From: Acinetobacter sp. A47
Lineage (GTDB): Bacteria; Pseudomonadota; Gammaproteobacteria; Pseudomonadales; Moraxellaceae
DNA length: 64,000 bases
Direction: 5' to 3'
NCBI RefSeq assembly: GCF_000805455.1
Contig: NZ_JSUS01000001.1
Coordinates: 434,001-498,000 of the forward strand
Shown: in pieces, positions 1 to 10,147 of the stretch
Layout of the letters: each line of letters begins with the position of its first letter
Position numbering within the stretch: the first letter of the stretch is position 1
Position numbers and translations under genes: made by a program
The notes under the pieces: model-generated
Told to the model about the DNA's origin: nothing
Databases searched by the model: none
Seen by the model: only the letters and a program-made list of their open reading frames with translations

Positions 1-86
1 CATAAATTTAACCTTCATGGCTTTTATCTATGCTAAGTTAAAAATAAGTAGAAGACCTAAGGTATTTACCTAAAGAGAGGCGAAAA

Positions 87-929
87 ATGAACCGTGTAAT
101 TGCATGTATCGATTCTTCACCCTGCATTGATGCTGTGGCCGAAGCAGCTGTATGGGTGGCCAAGCAAACACAGCGGGAATTGGTACTGTTGCAAATCCTG
201 GACTATTATCCAGCAAGCTATCATTTAGGTGAAATCAGTGGTGTGATCGGTTTTGAAAGTAACGCCATGCTCTTAAAAGAGCTGGCCGAGCTGGAACAAA
301 AGCAAAGTGAGCTCGCACTGGATTATAGCAATAACCTGCTCAAACATATCTCGGAATTAATCGAAAAACAGTATGGCCTGACCAGTACTAAGATTCAGGA
401 AAAAGGCGATTTTCTTGAGCAAAGTTTTAATATTCTCAACGAAAAAGACATTGTCATTATTGGACGGGTAGGTGAGCGGGCTGCCGAGAAAAACAAGCCG
501 ATCGGTAGTAATGTGGAAAACTTCATTCGTGGGGCGAACTGTACGGTAATCACGGTGGGCGAGCATTTCCAGCCACCGAAGCGATTTATATTCGCTTATG
601 AATATTCACCGACCTGTCAGAAAATGCTGCAACGAATTGCCCAGAGTGACCTGCTGAAAAAACTGCAATGTCATCTGCTCTATGTCGGGGATCATCCGGA
701 AATGCTGGCAGAGCCTGAAAAGTATTTAACCGATGCCGGCCTGGAAGTGCTATCGGTGTACCGTTATGGCGATGTGGCCCAGAATATTCTTGAATATCAA
801 AAGGAACATGATATCCAGTTAATTGTATTGGGGGCCTTTAGCCATAGTAAAATCCATCAGTTCTTCCTGGGAAGCATCACAACGACAATCTTCCGGAATG
901 CCAATGTTCCTTTGCTGGTGGCTAAGTAA
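87..929 (+). CDS. universal stress protein, tandem UspA domains
   Basis: The 280 aa protein holds two UspA-like domains (about residues 1-155 and 165-280). The second ends in a nucleotide-binding type motif, GAFSHS followed by FLGS and a VPLLVAK tail typical of the family. It is a cytoplasmic stress protein that probably binds ATP/ADP; the exact role is unknown. The start at 87 is supported by a GAGAGG ribosome site. It stands alone and ends just before a strong inverted repeat. Confidence 0.9.
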   Translation: MNRVIACIDSSPCIDAVAEAAVWVAKQTQRELVLLQILDYYPASYHLGEISGVIGFESNAMLLKELAELEQKQSELALDYSNNLLKHISELIEKQYGLTSTKIQEKGDFLEQSFNILNEKDIVIIGRVGERAAEKNKPIGSNVENFIRGANCTVITVGEHFQPPKRFIFAYEYSPTCQKMLQRIAQSDLLKKLQCHLLYVGDHPEMLAEPEKYLTDAGLEVLSVYRYGDVAQNILEYQKEHDIQLIVLGAFSHSKIHQFFLGSITTTIFRNANVPLLVAK

Positions 930-938
930 TTCATTTTC

Positions 939-981
939 TTCCATATAGTTATCCGCAATTCCTGTGGATAACTATATGGAA
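939..981. repeat. 16-bp perfect inverted repeat, likely terminator, containing DnaA-box-like sites
   Basis: Perfect arms at 939-954 and 966-981 flank an 11-nt loop just after the usp stop. The right arm contains TGTGGATAA (963-971), the reverse complement of the consensus DnaA box TTATCCACA. The left arm has TTATCCGCA (949-957), one mismatch away. There is no U-tract, so termination is inferred from position and stem strength. Confidence 0.7.
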
Positions 982-1048
982 AAGCACTAGAGATAAATAT
1001 AATTATTTGATATTACACAATTAAATTAAACAGGTTGTTTTTTAATCT

Positions 1049-1717
1049 CTATTTTACAATGGCGATTGCAAAGCCATCATGGCCTTTTGAGCCGACAGTC
1101 TGTAATGCTGTACAGGACAACAGTTGAGGGTGATCCTTTAACGCTGTGAATGCCTGACGGATACCTTCAATACTTGGTTTCTTGTTATTTTCATCCAGAA
1201 TTGCCCCGGCACGAATGACATTGTCTAGCACGATGATCGTACCTGAACGGGAAAGTTGCAGACTCAGTTCAAAATATTCAGGATAGCTTTGCTTGTCTGC
1301 ATCAATAAAAATCAGGTCAAACGGTTCGCTGCCTTCGGCAATCAGTTGTTTCATGATATCTGCACCACGGCCTTTTTTGAGCTCGATGGTGGTGGGCATA
1401 TTGGCAAAATCAATATTTTCCTGGGCAATCATCACGTGGGTATCACGTCCTTCCACCGTGAGCAGGTAACCATCTTCAGGCAGGGCCTTTGCCAGCCAGA
1501 TGGTACTATAGGCGCCAAATGTTCCCAGTTCCAGTACCCGTTTGCACTGGTTCATCTGCACCAGCATTTGTAAAAACATGCCTTGATTAGGGGCAACAGC
1601 CAAATGATTAGAAAAACCCTGCGTATCGGTATTGTCTAATGCATGTTGAAGTCTTGGGTCTGTGGGAATTAAATGTGAATTGATATAGTCATCAATGTCG
1701 GTCCACATCTGTTGCAT
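1049..1717 (-). CDS. class I SAM-dependent O-methyltransferase (CCoAOMT-like)
   Basis: A protein of about 222 aa with the Methyltransf_3 layout: LELGTFGAYSTIWLA SAM-binding motif I (about 60-75), acidic loop TVEGRD, then FIDADKQSY and LDNVIRAG metal/substrate motifs. This is the caffeoyl-CoA O-methyltransferase-like family, which methylates catechol-type hydroxyls with a divalent metal; the substrate here is unknown. ATG 1717 is preferred to an upstream TTG at 1723. Confidence 0.88.
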   Translation of the reverse strand: MQQMWTDIDDYINSHLIPTDPRLQHALDNTDTQGFSNHLAVAPNQGMFLQMLVQMNQCKRVLELGTFGAYSTIWLAKALPEDGYLLTVEGRDTHVMIAQENIDFANMPTTIELKKGRGADIMKQLIAEGSEPFDLIFIDADKQSYPEYFELSLQLSRSGTIIVLDNVIRAGAILDENNKKPSIEGIRQAFTALKDHPQLLSCTALQTVGSKGHDGFAIAIVK

Positions 1718-1807
1718 AATCAAGTTTACCTATGAATCTGTTAGCTGCATTTTAAACATTTATGAACAGAGTGCAATTTGCTTGCTTAATTAATCCTGCG
1801 CAATCAA

Positions 1808-1836
1808 ACAAAAAAGAGACCGCCAGGATCTCTTTT
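1808..1836 (-). terminator. rho-independent terminator of the M15-like lipoprotein gene
   Basis: Arms AAAAGAGA (1812-1819) and TCTCTTTT (1829-1836) flank a 9-nt loop. Read on the minus strand the hairpin is followed by a run of T. It lies just beyond the stop at 1849. Confidence 0.75.
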
Positions 1837-1848
1837 AGGGGAGTGTTT

Positions 1849-2562
1849 TTAGAAATTACACATTGAACTGTTGCGTGTGAGGTCGGGACCCCAGGTACGG
1901 TAACCTTGTGTATCAATATGGATCTGTCCTGAACTATAGAGGCCAACGCCTAAATCCAGACTTTGTCCATGCTGGGCCCAGAACTGGCATAGCTTGAACT
2001 TGGTCTGTTCAATATAGGTGTAATCTTGTGGGTGCGGATATTGAGGCCCAATGCGGAAATCAATAGCCGAGTTAAACAGATGTTTTGATGAGCCGGCGCC
2101 GCCAGCACATTGGTTTAATGGTAAATCGCGGTACACCGAGGTTACCTCGAAATCAGTCAGGACTTTTGCCGCAATCAGGTATTTAAAAACACGCAAGGTC
2201 GGCAAAGAGTTCTTCCATAATTCGCGGTTAGGAACCATGTATTCTGAGCGACCGCATTTTTGCCAGTCCCGAGCAGTTCTTAGCAGTTCAAAACTCGGAA
2301 TAATATGGGCAACGTTATTACGCGCCAGAAACTGTTCATATTCACGCACACGGGCATAATTGTCGCCCTGACCAAGCCATTGGCGATAGGAGGCAGGTTC
2401 GACTTTATTGGGAACAGGACGAGTTACGATAACCTGCTCTTGTGGAATATAAATTCTTTTGCCTTGGTTCTGGTTTTGTTTGGTGGTTGAACTGGTGCAA
2501 CCCACCATCATCACAGGGATGATAAATAATGATAATAGACCCTGTAATTTATTTCGAATCAT
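1849..2562 (-). CDS. lipoprotein with D-Ala-D-Ala carboxypeptidase-like (M15) domain
   Basis: The 237 aa protein starts with a lipoprotein signal (hydrophobic stretch ending VGC at about residue 22). The C-terminal half has the M15-type zinc pattern: SSKHLFNSAIDF (His and Asp ligands) and later GQIHIDTQGYRTWG, where HID supplies the last ligand. It probably trims peptidoglycan or is a relative anchored in the outer membrane. It stands alone with its own terminator. Confidence 0.8.
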   Translation of the reverse strand: MIRNKLQGLLSLFIIPVMMVGCTSSTTKQNQNQGKRIYIPQEQVIVTRPVPNKVEPASYRQWLGQGDNYARVREYEQFLARNNVAHIIPSFELLRTARDWQKCGRSEYMVPNRELWKNSLPTLRVFKYLIAAKVLTDFEVTSVYRDLPLNQCAGGAGSSKHLFNSAIDFRIGPQYPHPQDYTYIEQTKFKLCQFWAQHGQSLDLGVGLYSSGQIHIDTQGYRTWGPDLTRNSSMCNF

Positions 2563-2658
2563 AAAAAAGTGCAGTTCATAATCGTTTGAGGTAGTATTTT
2601 AATGCAAAATAGCGCATGAATAATGATGTAATTGCAAAGAAATGTGTGTTTCAGGTAT

Positions 2659-2686
2659 AAAAAAGACCAGTAAAAACTGGTCTTTT
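2659..2686 (-). terminator. rho-independent terminator after fdxA
   Basis: A 10-bp stem AAAAGACCAG / CTGGTCTTTT (2661-2670, 2677-2686) starts 4 bases past the fdxA stop. A T-run follows on the minus strand. The symmetry would also let it work on the plus strand. Confidence 0.85.
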
Positions 2687-2689
2687 AAA

Positions 2690-3019
2690 TTATCTTTCCA
2701 GATATTGCAGCTTGTCCGGCTTACCGTTCCACTCTTCACGATCAGCAGGCTGTTCACCAATCTGAGTAATGTTGTTGCCTGCCCATTTTTCTGACAATTC
2801 AGCATTCAGCTCGATAAAGACTTCCTGACCTTCCGGTAATTCATCTTCAGAGAAAATTGCATTTGCCGGACATTCCGGTTCACATAATGCACAGTCAATA
2901 CACTCATCTGGATTGATCACAAGGAAGTTTGGACCTTCATAAAAGCAGTCGACTGGACAAACTTCAACACAATCTTGATATTTACATTTAATACAATTTT
3001 CAGTGACAACAAAGGTCAT
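2690..3019 (-). CDS. fdxA: 7Fe ferredoxin FdxA
   Basis: The 109 aa length is normal for the Azotobacter FdI type. The N-terminus carries [14 protein letters not shown] (a 3Fe-4S/4Fe-4S pattern) and the second cluster motif [12 protein letters not shown]. It is a cytoplasmic low-potential electron carrier. In many proteobacteria fdxA lies near mutS, as here. Confidence 0.95.
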   Translation of the reverse strand: MTFVVTENCIKCKYQDCVEVCPVDCFYEGPNFLVINPDECIDCALCEPECPANAIFSEDELPEGQEVFIELNAELSEKWAGNNITQIGEQPADREEWNGKPDKLQYLER

Positions 3020-3187
3020 GGCGGCAGCTACCTAAAAAATATGGTTTTCATTTTGCATAGCGTATTTTAGGCAAAAAATACCGATAGAAACAATTCCTTT
3101 TATTGATATTTATTATTCGTATCAATGAAATGGACTTATTTATATGACTTTTGTTGATAATAACTCTCAACTACAGCCGCAATCTGC

Positions 3188-3355
3188 TTATTTATGCTTT
3201 TTCTTGAGACCACCACCATCTTGCTTGTTTACTGTTGACCAGGCTATACGTTCAGCTTCTTCCTGAGTGCGTCCCTGTTCCAGTTCGCTTTCCTCGATGT
3301 GTTTAGCCTGACGTTTCTGTTTTGCCGTATAGGCAGATTTATCGCCACGAGACAT
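3188..3355 (-). CDS. small basic protein, 'plasmid stabilisation protein'-like family
   Basis: A 55 aa protein beginning MSRGDKSAYT, rich in Lys, Glu and Gln, with a conserved-looking AWSTVNK segment and a GGGLKKKHK tail. I recall small Pseudomonas proteins beginning (M)PRGDKSAYT that are annotated as plasmid stabilisation proteins; the function is not established. It lies alone between mutS and fdxA on the same strand. Confidence 0.75.
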   Translation of the reverse strand: MSRGDKSAYTAKQKRQAKHIEESELEQGRTQEEAERIAWSTVNKQDGGGLKKKHK

Positions 3356-3449
3356 GGTGTTTCCTCCACAGAATCATTTTCTGACTATAGCAATAGCATG
3401 AAGTTTAATAAGGGAGGGTGAGAAAATGTGAGATTGCGCAAGACTATGT

Positions 3450-3479
3450 AAAAAAGCCCTATCGCATCAGACAGGGCTT
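3450..3479 (-). terminator. rho-independent terminator of mutS
   Basis: Stem AAGCCCT / AGGGCTT (3454-3460, 3473-3479) with a 12-nt loop. On the minus strand it is followed by TTTTT. It starts 13 bases past the mutS stop. Confidence 0.85.
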
Positions 3480-3491
3480 ATTGGTGGCGAA

Positions 3492-6149
3492 TCAGTTTTC
3501 AAGTGCCTGACTTGTCTTGGATAAAGCCTTCAGTTGATAGAGCTGTTCGAGTGCCTGACGTGGCGTGAGGTCATCGATATCAATATTCTGTAACAACTCC
3601 AGAGCTGGCGATTTTACTTCTACCTCAATGATTTTCTCAACCACCTGACTTTCAATTTCATGTTCAACCGCACTGAACAAGTCGTTTTGCACGCTACTTT
3701 GCAGATGCTGATGTTGCTGTTTTTCCAGTATCTTCAGGCGTTTTTGCGCTTCCTTGATCACGCCTGCAGGAATACCGGCCAGTTTGGCAACCTGTAAACC
3801 ATGACTTTGGCTGGCTGGGCCTTGTTGCACTTTATGCAGCAAAATCAGGTTGCCATTGAGTTCCTGCGCGGTGACGTGATAGTTGTCAATTCCCGTTTCA
3901 CTGCCCAGTTCAGTCAGTTCAAAATAATGGGTCGCAAACAGACATAAACATTTCACCCGTTTGGTCAGGTCAAGCACACAGGCCCAAGCCAGAGACAGAC
4001 CATCATAAGTACTGGTACCACGACCGACTTCATCCATCAGCACCAGGGACTGGCTGGTGGCATGATGCAGAATCTGTGAAGTTTCAGTCATTTCAACCAT
4101 AAAGGTCGATTTACCTGTAGATAAATCATCGGCTGAGCCGATACGGGTAAAGATACGGTCAATCGAACCCAGCTTGGCAGATTTAGCCGGTACAAAGCTA
4201 CCACAGTAGGCAAGCAGGCTAATCAGGGCAGTCTGGCGCATAAAGGTCGATTTACCACCCATGTTCGGCCCGGTAATGATGGCCATACGATGCTGTGGAT
4301 CAAGAAAGGTGTCATTAGGCGTGAACGGGGCTTTATTTAATGCTTCGACCACCGGATGGCGACCCGCCTGAATCTTGATACAGGTTTCAGCGGTAAATTC
4401 GGGTCTTGCCCAACCATTTAATCTGGCCTGATGGGCAAAGTTTGCCAAGACATCGATATGTGCAATCGCGGCACTCATCATTTGCAGATGGGCAATGTTC
4501 TGACGCAGTTCATCCAGTAGTGACTCAAACAAAAGCTTTTCGCGGGCAAGGGCACGAGACTCACTTGAAAGGACCTTGTCTTCAAAGCCTTTTAGCTCTG
4601 GTGTGATATAACGTTCGGCATTTTTAAGCGTTTGACGACGAATATAATCGGCAGGCGCCTGTTCTGCCTGAGCACGTGTCAATTCGATATAATAGCCGCT
4701 GACCCGGTTATAACCGATTTTCAGGGTATTAATACCTGTACGTTCCCGTTCTTTGATTTCCAGATCAATCAGGAACTGACCGGCATGATCACGAATCTTG
4801 CGCAATTCATCCAGCTCTTCATCGTAGCCTTCTGCAATGACATTACCATCACGTAACAACACCGGTGGATTTTCAACAATCGCAGCCATCAAGTGCTGAT
4901 GTAGACTCTTAAAATCACCCAGCTCTTGGTCAAGCTGTGTTAGTAGTTTAGATTGCTGGGTTTTTAATACAGGCGCCAAGGCATGACGCAAGAACGGAAT
5001 CTGTGCACAGGCGTGACGCAGTTGAACCAGATCACGGGGACGGGCACTGCCTAGGGCAACACGACTGAGCACCCGTTCAATATCACCAATTTCTTTGAGA
5101 ACCAGACGTACTGGTGCTTCATGAAAGCCTTTTAATAGCTGTTCTGTTGCATCAAGACGGGCATCGAGAATCGCGGTATCTCGGATAGGCTGCATCAGGG
5201 TTCGGCTCAGCAAACGTCCACCCATTGCGGTTTGGCAATCATTGATCAGCTGGAACAGCGAAGTGCCATGTTCAAATAAAGGTTCAATGATCTCCAGATT
5301 GCGACGGGTAATCGGATCAAGTGCGATAAAGTCAGTACTTTGCTCAATCTGGATGGAGCGGATATGGGGTAACGCCGTTTTCTGGGTTTCTTTTGCGTAG
5401 TGAATCAGCGCTGCCGCAGCAGCTCTGGCCAGCGGTAACGGATCGAGGCCAAAACCAGACAAGGTTGATACCGAAAACTGGTCACACAATGTCTTTTGGG
5501 CATTATTTAAATTGAAGTCGACATTTGGACGCTTGGTAATCGGGCAGTCCAGATTTTTCTTGATTTGCTCAATAATGTTTTGATCAATCAGGTCTTCATC
5601 AATCAGGATTTCGCTTGGCATCAAGCGTGCCAGTTCAATTGCCAATTGTTCCGGCTTGTAATCTTGTTGCTGGACTTTAAAAATACCTGCACTTAAGTCA
5701 AGCAAGGCAAAACCGATCTGGTTTTGCTGGATACATAGCGCAACCAGATTGGATGACTGATAACTGCTGAGCAGGGCATCATCGGTTAAGGTTCCAGGCG
5801 TCAAAATACGGACAACCTTGCGCTCAACCGGGCCTTTTCCAGTAACTTCACCTACCTGTTCACAGATCGCAACGGTACGACCCGCTTTGACCAGACGTGC
5901 CAGATAGCCTTCTGCTGAATGATAGGGAACCCCCGCCATCGGAATCGGTTGACCGCTGGCCTTACCACGATGAGTTAAGGTAATGCCTAGCAGCTTGGCT
6001 GCTAAATGGGCATCTTCAAAGAAAAGCTCGTAAAAATCACCCATACGATAGAACAGCAAAGCATGCTGGTAGTCCATTTTGACTTTGAGGTACTGCTGCA
6101 TCATAGGAGTGTGGGAAGATAAGTCAGCCATGATTTCAGCGCTGTTCAT
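3492..6149 (-). CDS. mutS: DNA mismatch repair protein MutS
   Basis: An 885 aa, full-length MutS. The N-terminal mismatch-binding domain has [12 protein letters not shown] (Phe-x-Glu mismatch probe). The C-terminal ABC ATPase has Walker [11 protein letters not shown], Walker [14 protein letters not shown] and the FATHYFEL switch. It recognises base mismatches and recruits MutL. An alternative start at MADLSSHTP (6131) is possible; the upstream one has an AAGGA site about 9 bases away. Confidence 0.98.
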   Translation of the reverse strand: MNSAEIMADLSSHTPMMQQYLKVKMDYQHALLFYRMGDFYELFFEDAHLAAKLLGITLTHRGKASGQPIPMAGVPYHSAEGYLARLVKAGRTVAICEQVGEVTGKGPVERKVVRILTPGTLTDDALLSSYQSSNLVALCIQQNQIGFALLDLSAGIFKVQQQDYKPEQLAIELARLMPSEILIDEDLIDQNIIEQIKKNLDCPITKRPNVDFNLNNAQKTLCDQFSVSTLSGFGLDPLPLARAAAAALIHYAKETQKTALPHIRSIQIEQSTDFIALDPITRRNLEIIEPLFEHGTSLFQLINDCQTAMGGRLLSRTLMQPIRDTAILDARLDATEQLLKGFHEAPVRLVLKEIGDIERVLSRVALGSARPRDLVQLRHACAQIPFLRHALAPVLKTQQSKLLTQLDQELGDFKSLHQHLMAAIVENPPVLLRDGNVIAEGYDEELDELRKIRDHAGQFLIDLEIKERERTGINTLKIGYNRVSGYYIELTRAQAEQAPADYIRRQTLKNAERYITPELKGFEDKVLSSESRALAREKLLFESLLDELRQNIAHLQMMSAAIAHIDVLANFAHQARLNGWARPEFTAETCIKIQAGRHPVVEALNKAPFTPNDTFLDPQHRMAIITGPNMGGKSTFMRQTALISLLAYCGSFVPAKSAKLGSIDRIFTRIGSADDLSTGKSTFMVEMTETSQILHHATSQSLVLMDEVGRGTSTYDGLSLAWACVLDLTKRVKCLCLFATHYFELTELGSETGIDNYHVTAQELNGNLILLHKVQQGPASQSHGLQVAKLAGIPAGVIKEAQKRLKILEKQQHQHLQSSVQNDLFSAVEHEIESQVVEKIIEVEVKSPALELLQNIDIDDLTPRQALEQLYQLKALSKTSQALEN

Positions 6150-6641
6150 TCGTGCTAAATCCTTGAAATTTAATATTTACGGTCAGAAGAGCGAATTAAG
6201 CTCTTCAACGAATATCGGTGCAAATCTGACGCAGTTAGATAAAAAGTATAGCTTTTATGTCAAATCAGGGGGCATTCATCTGCCAGCCCTTGGCAAATTT
6301 GCATGTCAGACATCTTAACAAATCAATGCAGATTCACAAAAAGGATTGCGGTAATGAGTGAAGAAATAAGCAGCAAAAGGGAAAGGGCGGGTCTGTTTAC
6401 GCTATCGATCAGAATAGGTTGAGCGCTCCAGCGATTAGCCATGCTTATAAATACTCAGCTTTAAATATTCTGGCCAAAAACCAAGTAGGTCTAAAGATAA
6501 AAGAGTTTTTGATTCTCTTTCTTATTATATGCCTTTTATGCTTTCCCAATTTAGAACGATTCAAATCCTATCGATATTGTGCTGCAGCAAGTAAAAGCTG
6601 ACATGAAGTGAATCATGAATTTTAAAAAGATGCTTGCAATT
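6150..6641. other. long intergenic region, no supported gene
   Basis: AT-rich spacer between divergent mutS and the lipoprotein gene. It holds a small hairpin (AAGAGC/GCTCTT about 6187-6204) near the mutS promoter. The only open frame (about 6419-6601, 60 codons) lacks a ribosome site and looks like chance. Confidence 0.5.
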
Positions 6642-6678
6642 TAATCTATGTGGATTATTATTTAATCTACATAGATTA
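6642..6678. promoter_or_regulatory. double palindromic operator upstream of lipoprotein gene
   Basis: Two related 14-bp palindromes, AATCTATGTGGATT (6643-6656) and AATCTACATAGATT (6664-6677), with centres 21 bp (two helical turns) apart. Together they form a larger inverted repeat (TAATCTATGT ... ACATAGATTA). The spacing suits a pair of TetR-type dimers, and a TetR gene lies just downstream of the lipoprotein gene; that link is inference. Confidence 0.65.
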
Positions 6679-6760
6679 GTTCTTGTCGGGATTGTGCAAG
6701 ATCTATAACAACAATGATGGAAAAAGTGTTTGATAATTAGGCTTAAAAGGATGATGTCTG

Positions 6761-8155
6761 ATGCAAAGATCAAAAAAAATAAACGTTGGCGTATTACTGG
6801 CTATTCTCGGTTTAGTAAGTCTGAGCGCGTGTAACGAGAGTGATAATACTAATCGGGTAAGCACCCCATCTGATACGGATTCAGTATTAACAGATTGTAT
6901 GTGGCAAAATTCGGTGACCAGTAAAACCCATACAGGGGAAGACCCGTTGAACTTTGCTTTTCCTGACTCAAATGTAAGCTATTGGTCATCAGAGTTCACC
7001 GTTCCAGAAGGCGCTAAAGTGATGATTGATGGAGATTACCCATATTCACGTCATTTTTCTTTGGTGAGTTATAGCGCGCAAGGTGAACGTGTTAATTCAT
7101 TGCTGGATCGAGCGATTGTACCAAACCCAGGATCCACAAATCCTTTTGTTGTGGGAAATAATCGTTTAGGTAAAGAACGTGCTTATTCAACACAATTACA
7201 ATTGGCAGACTTACCAGAAAAGCCTGCTACAAATACCCTGTATGCACCTAAAACTGCTGACAATAAGGTTGCAATTCTATATCGGGTCTATGTACCTAAT
7301 AAAAATATGAATGAAAAAGGTAATGTCAGTTTTCCCCGGTTTAAAGTACAGCTTGCAAGTGGTGAAGTTAAACACGGGCAAGAGGTTTGCAATATTTTAC
7401 AGGTGAAAAAAGGTCCGATAGACCGTACAACAAGCCTGCCATTGGCCGCCACTCTGGCTGCTTTTAACCAAAATAGATATACCGGTTTTCCCGCTCAGCT
7501 AGAACCAAAATGGTATAAGGCATTTAGTGGACTGGATAATTTTAAATGTACCTATAAATTTGATCCGGTCACCAAACAGCCGTTGGATAAATGTGAAGGG
7601 CTAAGCGTAACGCCTAAGCTGAACTATTGGGCCACGCCTGATAATGAATATGTTTTTGCAACCACTAGCCGACGTCTAGGTAAAGTGATTGAGCTTCGGG
7701 GTAAAGTTCCGAATACAGAAAAAACCTTTAATAATGATCAATTTGTGCAAAAAACTGATGTGCGGTATTGGTCGATCTGTACCAATGAAATCATCAGTAC
7801 GGCAACTAATTATTGTTTATATGATGAGAACATCCAGAAAGTTGATAAAGATGGTTTCTATACCATTGTTGCTTCATTGGCAGAAGACCGTCCAGCCAAT
7901 GCGCGAGAAGAATGCGGGGTATATTTCCTTGAATTAAGCCCACGTGGTTCAGGCTATATGGCAGAAGACGGTAAGGCGTTTGGACATGCTGATTTTGGTA
8001 TTTTCATCATGCGTAATCTGTTACCGAATCCAGAATTTAAACAGGCTGTACAGAATGTAAAAGCGTGGGGAGAGGAAAAGGCGGTGATGGGTGATTATCT
8101 ACCCGATATAAACTATACTTCCAGGGAAGCTTTTGAAACTAAAGGCTGTTCTTAG
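6761..8155 (+). CDS. lipoprotein of unknown function
   Basis: The 464 aa protein starts MQRSKKINVG with a lipobox SLSAC at about residues 20-24, so it is predicted to be lipid-anchored. The mature part has scattered Cys (C46, then CNIL, CTYK, CEG, CTNEI, CLYD, CGVY, final GCS), which suggests disulfides in the periplasm or outside. It is probably beta-rich. I do not recognise the family. A strong terminator follows, so it is a single-gene unit, probably controlled by the operator at 6642 and perhaps by the TetR at 8264. Confidence 0.8.
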   Translation: MQRSKKINVGVLLAILGLVSLSACNESDNTNRVSTPSDTDSVLTDCMWQNSVTSKTHTGEDPLNFAFPDSNVSYWSSEFTVPEGAKVMIDGDYPYSRHFSLVSYSAQGERVNSLLDRAIVPNPGSTNPFVVGNNRLGKERAYSTQLQLADLPEKPATNTLYAPKTADNKVAILYRVYVPNKNMNEKGNVSFPRFKVQLASGEVKHGQEVCNILQVKKGPIDRTTSLPLAATLAAFNQNRYTGFPAQLEPKWYKAFSGLDNFKCTYKFDPVTKQPLDKCEGLSVTPKLNYWATPDNEYVFATTSRRLGKVIELRGKVPNTEKTFNNDQFVQKTDVRYWSICTNEIISTATNYCLYDENIQKVDKDGFYTIVASLAEDRPANAREECGVYFLELSPRGSGYMAEDGKAFGHADFGIFIMRNLLPNPEFKQAVQNVKAWGEEKAVMGDYLPDINYTSREAFETKGCS

Positions 8156-8178
8156 GGAATAAGCCAGCATGGAACAAT

Positions 8179-8210
8179 AAACCAATCTGGAATAGATTGG
8201 TTTATTTTTT
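8179..8210 (+). terminator. rho-independent terminator of the lipoprotein gene
   Basis: Perfect 10-bp stem AAACCAATCT / AGATTGGTTT (8179-8188, 8194-8203), 5-nt loop, followed by ATTTTTT. Confidence 0.92.
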
Positions 8211-8263
8211 GGACTGGCCCGATATTTCTCCGGATAGGTTTGGATGGTTGCGTGAAGAATTGA

Positions 8264-8881
8264 ATGAGTAAGCAAACTAAAGAAAAACTGATAGAAGCAG
8301 CGATAGTTCTTTTTTCACAGAATAATATTGAAACCCTATCGGTGCAGAAGATTAATGAAACAGCAGGTGTTGCAAACAAATCAGCGCTTTATTATCACTT
8401 TAAATCGAAATGGGGGCTGGTCGAAGCTGCATTGGATCATGTCATGCAACCTTATGTGACAGAAAGTTTGGCCTTGTTAAATAGCATTCATCCAGATCAC
8501 GTACAAGTTGCTGATGTTGTCGATGCTTTGATGAAACCCATGGTCAAAATTCTTTTACAGGAGAATGGAATACATTACATCAAGTTTTTTTCAAAAACGA
8601 TCAGTGCAGGAGATGAAGGGCGACGGATCGTTGCCAACACGCTTGTCCCGATTTCGAATAAAGCAGTGCAGTTATTACAGCGGGCTTTACCTGATGCCGA
8701 ACCCGATGCAGTTTCACTTAAAGTCCTTTTTACATTTAATATCATTCTAAATGTAATCAGTGATATTGGTCTGGAGCATTTCTGGCCGACTAAGGTCAAG
8801 GATCATCGTTTGCTGGGTAAATACTTAAAAGATTATATTGAAGGCGGTATTAATTTCAAAATAAACGAAATTTATAAGTGA
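8264..8881 (+). CDS. TetR/AcrR family transcriptional regulator
   Basis: 205 aa. The N-terminal TetR helix-turn-helix runs about residues 5-50 (KEKLIEAAIVLFSQ ... TAGVANKSALYYHFKSK). The C-terminal ligand domain is unassigned. It lies 108 bp after the lipoprotein gene, beyond that gene's terminator. The twin palindromes at 6643-6677 are its most likely local target. Confidence 0.92.
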   Translation: MSKQTKEKLIEAAIVLFSQNNIETLSVQKINETAGVANKSALYYHFKSKWGLVEAALDHVMQPYVTESLALLNSIHPDHVQVADVVDALMKPMVKILLQENGIHYIKFFSKTISAGDEGRRIVANTLVPISNKAVQLLQRALPDAEPDAVSLKVLFTFNIILNVISDIGLEHFWPTKVKDHRLLGKYLKDYIEGGINFKINEIYK

Positions 8882-9016
8882 TAGGCCTATCTGCCAGTTA
8901 GCCTTTACTTGAGCTAATTTAAGCACTGGCTAATCAATTTTACAGTCTTTCCATTCTGGCGCTGAATGGCTGAATATAAGACAGAAGTTATGAATGCCTT
9001 ATATTCATATACAGAT

Positions 9017-10147
9017 TTATTGTTTTGTTAGCCTATTTTCAATCGCAAACTTGAGTAAAGACGCACTGCGGTAAAAACCATGTGCGAACTTTCCAAATGG
9101 CATGGTAATAAAGAAAGTCATGACCGTAGCTAAATGGAACATCAGTAAAACTGCCATATAAGGGGTATTGCGAAGTGCCATGAGGGCTAGGCCTGAAGCA
9201 CTGACTAAAATTAAAAGGAAAATAAAGCCCCGATCTACAGGTTTTTGCTCACGGTCACCATGCAATGGATGACGTTTAAGATTTAAATAGAGCAAGCCAG
9301 ATGGTCCAATCACTAAGCCAAGCCCCCCCAACGTACCTAAAATCACAGGCAAGCTAAAGATAGGATAAGGTGCGTGTAGGTCAAGAAAATAATGATATAA
9401 AGTCGCTACACCTGTGGCTGCAAAGCAAAGCATAAAGCCATAAAAGGTCAGGTGATGGAACACACGGCGGATGTGTGTATAACGATCATCTTGCTCATTA
9501 CAGCCTTTGCCATGACCACCATCTAAATATTTAAGTGTTAATACATTTTGAGAGGCTTGAATAAGGTCTGGTTTCTCAACTTTGCCGTGAATGACTTTAG
9601 ACGTCTGCCGCCAGAATTTGCTAATTCCAATGCCGAGCAAAATAATTGCAACTGTAAAGGTTGTTCCAAACAGCAGCGCTAAAAAGTGATGTGGGAAAAT
9701 CGCATAGAAATGACCTTGATAGCCTGCAAACAGGTCGGTGCCTTTGTACCACACCACAGCGAACATGCATAAAAAGAAAATGAGTGATAACACTGAAACA
9801 AAAGCAATACCTACAGACTTATAAAGTCGGCCTAAAGGCTGAGGGGTCGCAAACTCTTGGTAAGTTTGCAAACGGACTTGTGCCATCGCTTTTGGAATAT
9901 TGACACCAAACTCGTGCGGCGGGGCATATTGGCAAGCATGTAAACATGCACCACAGTTATGGCATAAGTTTGCCATGTAATGAATATCGGCTTGATTAAA
10001 CTCAAGGCGCTTGGTCATAGCCGCAAAAACAGCACAAAATGACTCGCAGTAACGACAAGCATTGCAAATCTGTAGGGCTCTTTGAACTTCTTGCTCATGG
10101 TCAGAGAGCTGAACCACTGGAATCAGGGCTTTGGTACTAGCATTCAT
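9017..10147 (-). CDS. tcuB: tricarballylate utilisation protein TcuB (CitB-like Fe-S/heme electron transfer)
   Basis: About 376 aa. The N-terminus carries two cluster motifs, [11 protein letters not shown] and [12 protein letters not shown], followed by several membrane helices with conserved His ([17 protein letters not shown]). In the Salmonella paradigm TcuB re-oxidises the FADH2 of TcuA and passes electrons to the quinone pool. I chose ATG 10147 ([10 protein letters not shown]), which overlaps the tcuA stop by 11 bp, over an upstream start at 10258 inside tcuA. Confidence 0.9.
   Translation of the reverse strand: MNASTKALIPVVQLSDHEQEVQRALQICNACRYCESFCAVFAAMTKRLEFNQADIHYMANLCHNCGACLHACQYAPPHEFGVNIPKAMAQVRLQTYQEFATPQPLGRLYKSVGIAFVSVLSLIFFLCMFAVVWYKGTDLFAGYQGHFYAIFPHHFLALLFGTTFTVAIILLGIGISKFWRQTSKVIHGKVEKPDLIQASQNVLTLKYLDGGHGKGCNEQDDRYTHIRRVFHHLTFYGFMLCFAATGVATLYHYFLDLHAPYPIFSLPVILGTLGGLGLVIGPSGLLYLNLKRHPLHGDREQKPVDRGFIFLLILVSASGLALMALRNTPYMAVLLMFHLATVMTFFITMPFGKFAHGFYRSASLLKFAIENRLTKQ

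Noticed and set aside
6419-6601. 60-codon frame in the mutS upstream gap
   Set aside because: No ribosome site, low complexity, not followed by a terminator.
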